Positions 6,675 to 8,440 of a stretch of DNA of 8,440 nt are shown here, one piece after another. The stretch covers positions 1 through 8,440 of the forward strand of contig JAGXSO010000104.1 in assembly GCA_018333775.1 (NCBI GenBank). Reading direction: 5' to 3'. The translations under genes were made by a program, and so were the position numbers. The first letter of the stretch is position 1; each line of letters begins with the position of its first letter. The stretch is from Truepera sp. (GTDB taxonomy: Bacteria; Deinococcota; Deinococci; Deinococcales; Trueperaceae). The notes below the pieces were generated by a model, which saw only the letters and a list, made by a program, of their open reading frames with translations, had not been told where the DNA came from and did no database searches.

Positions 6675-7586
6675 ATGAAAACAGCGATCAGCGTCGAGAA
6701 TCTCGCCAAAGCTTACGGCCCGCTGAGAGCGGTTGACGGCGTTAGCTTCGAAGTGTATGAGCACGAGATCTTCGGCATCGTTGGGCCCAACGGCGCCGGC
6801 AAGACCACCACGGTGGAATGCCTCGAGGGGCTGCGGCTTCCCTCGGCGGGCTCCATCCGGGTTCTGGGCTTAGACCCCACGGTAGAGGGCTATAAGCTGA
6901 GGCAACTGATCGGCATCCAGCTGCAGGAGGGCAAGTTCCCGGACAAGATCAAGGCTAAGGAAGCCCTGGAGCTCTTCGCCAGCTTTTACCCCCACTCCCT
7001 GCCTGCCGGGCTTCTTTTGGAGCAAGTGGGGCTGCAAGACAAGGCCAATGCCTACTACGATAACCTCTCTGGAGGGCAAAAACAGCGGCTGGCCATTGCT
7101 TTGGCCCTGGTCCACGACCCGCAGCTAGTTTTCTTCGATGAGCTTACCACCGGGCTCGACCCCCAGGCCCGCCGGGCGATGTGGGAACTGGTCGCCAGTA
7201 TTCGCCAGGCCGGCAAAACCGTGATCCTGGTCACCCACTTTATGGAGGAAGCCGAGCGGCTCTGCGACCGGGTGGCCATAATTGATCAAGGCAAGATAGT
7301 CGCCCTGGACACCCCAGCCAACCTGATCCGGAGGCTCGAAGGTGGCTTGAGGGTCAGCTTCACGGTAGATGACCCCGGCATTGCGGCGCGGCTCGAGAAG
7401 ATCTCAGGGTGCCGGCTTAGCCTGAGTAACGGTCAGATCACCAGCCAGTGCACCGACTACCGGGTGGTGGGCGAGGTGATCCGCGTGTTGGGCGAAAATG
7501 GCTGCGATTTCCGCGATTTTACCGTTTCAAAGGCTACGCTTGACGACGTTTTTCTGGCCATTACCGGTAAGGAGATGAGGGAATGA
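6675..7586 (+). CDS. ABC transporter ATP-binding protein (NatA/DrrA type)
   Basis: A 303-residue cytoplasmic ATPase that would drive export through the permease encoded next. All motifs are intact: Walker A GPNGAGKTT (37-45), a Q-loop in IGIQLQEG (79-86), the signature LSGGQKQRLAIA (131-142), Walker B LVFFDE (151-156) with catalytic Glu156, the D-loop TGLDP (159-163) and the switch His188 in LVTHFMEEAERLCD. Residues about 220-300 form the C-terminal extension common in DrrA/NatA-like ATPases (DUF4162 type), ending in the usual ATLDDVFLAITG. Families of this type export drugs, lipids or ions; the substrate cannot be told here. The stop overlaps the permease start as ATGA, so the two are coupled. 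No damage is seen, unlike the island immediately upstream. Confidence 0.93.
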   Translation: MKTAISVENLAKAYGPLRAVDGVSFEVYEHEIFGIVGPNGAGKTTTVECLEGLRLPSAGSIRVLGLDPTVEGYKLRQLIGIQLQEGKFPDKIKAKEALELFASFYPHSLPAGLLLEQVGLQDKANAYYDNLSGGQKQRLAIALALVHDPQLVFFDELTTGLDPQARRAMWELVASIRQAGKTVILVTHFMEEAERLCDRVAIIDQGKIVALDTPANLIRRLEGGLRVSFTVDDPGIAARLEKISGCRLSLSNGQITSQCTDYRVVGEVIRVLGENGCDFRDFTVSKATLDDVFLAITGKEMRE

Positions 7587-8329
7587 ATCTACTCAGACAG
7601 TTTATTAACCTCACCTCAGCCGAGCTGCGGCTGTTTGGGCGCGAGCCGATCGCCCTATTCTTCACCTTCATCTTTCCGGTCTTCATGCTATTCGTGATCA
7701 TGGAGGTTTTTGTTCCCGCCGAGGCCCCAAAGGAGGTCGTCATCAATCAGGTGATGCCCAGTTTGATGGTTTTGATCATCTCCTCCACGGCTATCTTCGG
7801 CGTTCCTATGAGCATCGTCTCCTACCGCCAGATCAAGTTCCTCAAGCGCCTGCGGGGCTCTCCGGTTACGCCCCTTGCCATTCTGGGCGGCTTCGGCCTG
7901 GCCAATTTCATTGTCACTCTGCTGGGTATCGCTTTGCTTGCCATAGTGGCAGTACTGGTCTACAGCGCGGTTCTGGCCGGGAGTCTGATGGCCTTCCTGG
8001 GCGGCTTTGTTCTGGCCTTCCTGAGCCTGGCCGCCATCTTTTTATTCATCCCCGGGGTAGCCCGTTCGGAGCGAGCGGCTATCGCCATCTCACAGATCAT
8101 CTTCTTCCCGGTGATGTTCTTCTCCGGGGTGTTCATCCCGCTAGACCAGCTCCCCGACTGGATCGCGCGCTACATCTCCGCCTTTATACCGGTAACCCAT
8201 GCCGTCGAGCTGCTGCAAGGGCTATGGCTGGGCGCTCCGTTGGCCGACCTGACCCGGGAGATGCTAATCCTGCTGGGTGTTCTTTTGCTAGGAGTGGTGA
8301 TTGCCGCCCGCACTTTCCGCTGGGAGTAG
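7583..8329 (+). CDS. ABC-2 type transporter permease
   Basis: A 248-residue inner-membrane protein forming the channel partner of the preceding ATPase. Hydrophobic segments fit six membrane helices: about 22-44, 58-79, 101-126, 135-157, 168-187 and 226-242. RQIKFLKRLRGSPVTP (82-97) is the cytoplasmic coupling segment typical of ABC-2 permeases, and FFSGVFIPLDQLPDW (179-193) is the usual motif before the last loop. Length is normal for a half-transporter, which would act as a dimer. AAGGAG (7569-7574) lies eight bases before the ATG, and the ATGA overlap ties it to the ATPase. Substrate unknown. Confidence 0.92.
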   Translation: MNLLRQFINLTSAELRLFGREPIALFFTFIFPVFMLFVIMEVFVPAEAPKEVVINQVMPSLMVLIISSTAIFGVPMSIVSYRQIKFLKRLRGSPVTPLAILGGFGLANFIVTLLGIALLAIVAVLVYSAVLAGSLMAFLGGFVLAFLSLAAIFLFIPGVARSERAAIAISQIIFFPVMFFSGVFIPLDQLPDWIARYISAFIPVTHAVELLQGLWLGAPLADLTREMLILLGVLLLGVVIAARTFRWE

Positions 8330-8345
8330 GGGTGGTATTTTTTAG

Positions 8346-8361
8346 TTCGGAGGTGACCGAA
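8346..8361 (+). other. Small inverted repeat after the permease gene
   Basis: TTCGG (8346-8350) and CCGAA (8357-8361) pair across a six-base loop. A T-run (8338-8343) lies before the hairpin, not after it, on the plus strand, and the minus strand has A's after it, so it does not form a standard intrinsic terminator in either direction. It may be a weak terminator or chance. Confidence 0.3.
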
Positions 8362-8364
8362 GGT

Positions 8365-8440
8365 AAGAAGGCTTCACCCGAGTAATAAGGCTTCGCCCGA
8401 GTAATAAGGCTTCGCCCGAGTAATAAGGCTTCGCCCGAGT
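8365..8440. repeat. 19-bp tandem repeat array, at least four copies
   Basis: The unit AATAAGGCTTCGCCCGAGT is repeated head to tail at 8384-8402, 8403-8421 and 8422-8440 without any mismatch. The first copy (8365-8383) differs at two positions (G at the third base, A for G in CTTCGCCC). The array reaches the window edge, so its true length is unknown. There are no spacers, so it is not CRISPR. Each unit contains a short GGC-TTC-GCC inverted repeat. Its role is unknown. Confidence 0.95.

Noticed and set aside
6675..8329. ABC transporter as exporter of the polysaccharide
   Set aside because: It lies 2 kb away in a separate operon beyond the defence remnant, and the synthase has its own membrane domain; nothing links them.
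8365..8440. CRISPR array
   Set aside because: Copies are directly adjacent 19-mers with no spacers.

Overview
The window is bacterial, GC-rich and gene-dense, with short intergenic gaps, Shine-Dalgarno sites and ATGA start/stop overlaps. The motif CTCGAG is frequent, and several protein families here are ones I associate with Thermus/Meiothermus/Truepera-type genomes. A member of the Deinococcota is therefore my best guess, at moderate to low confidence; the sequence holds no rRNA or housekeeping marker to settle it.

Left block (1-4660), polysaccharide genes. A GH26-like glycoside hydrolase lipoprotein is on the plus strand. It converges on a two-gene minus-strand operon: a large membrane glycosyltransferase (GT2 synthase with D, DGD, TEDxD and QxxRW motifs, fused to an extracytoplasmic lytic-transglycosylase-like domain), then a secreted NodB-type polysaccharide deacetylase whose GTG start lies inside the synthase gene. 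Synthase, deacetylase and glycosidase together resemble the logic of synthase-dependent exopolysaccharide systems (PNAG, Pel, alginate or cellulose types), but the architecture matches none I can name. The polymer is unknown.

Middle block (4726-6466), a decayed defence island. It holds the C-terminal piece of a DUF3883 (NO VEIN C-terminal type) helicase, an intact Phd/YefM-type antitoxin with a PIN-domain toxin, and a pseudogene. The pseudogene begins as a DUF1156 DNA methylase, carries a one-base frameshift, and then appears to jump into C-terminal pieces of a DUF499 ATPase. Large helicase, methylase and ATPase genes have been deleted, while the toxin-antitoxin pair has kept its frames, its start signals and a good promoter of its own. 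The simplest reading is that addiction preserved the pair as its surroundings were lost.

Right block (6467-8440). A 208-base spacer with a possible promoter leads to a two-gene ABC exporter operon (NatA/DrrA-type ATPase and ABC-2 permease, joined by an ATGA overlap). Beyond it are a small inverted repeat and a 19-bp tandem repeat array that runs off the end of the window in at least four copies.
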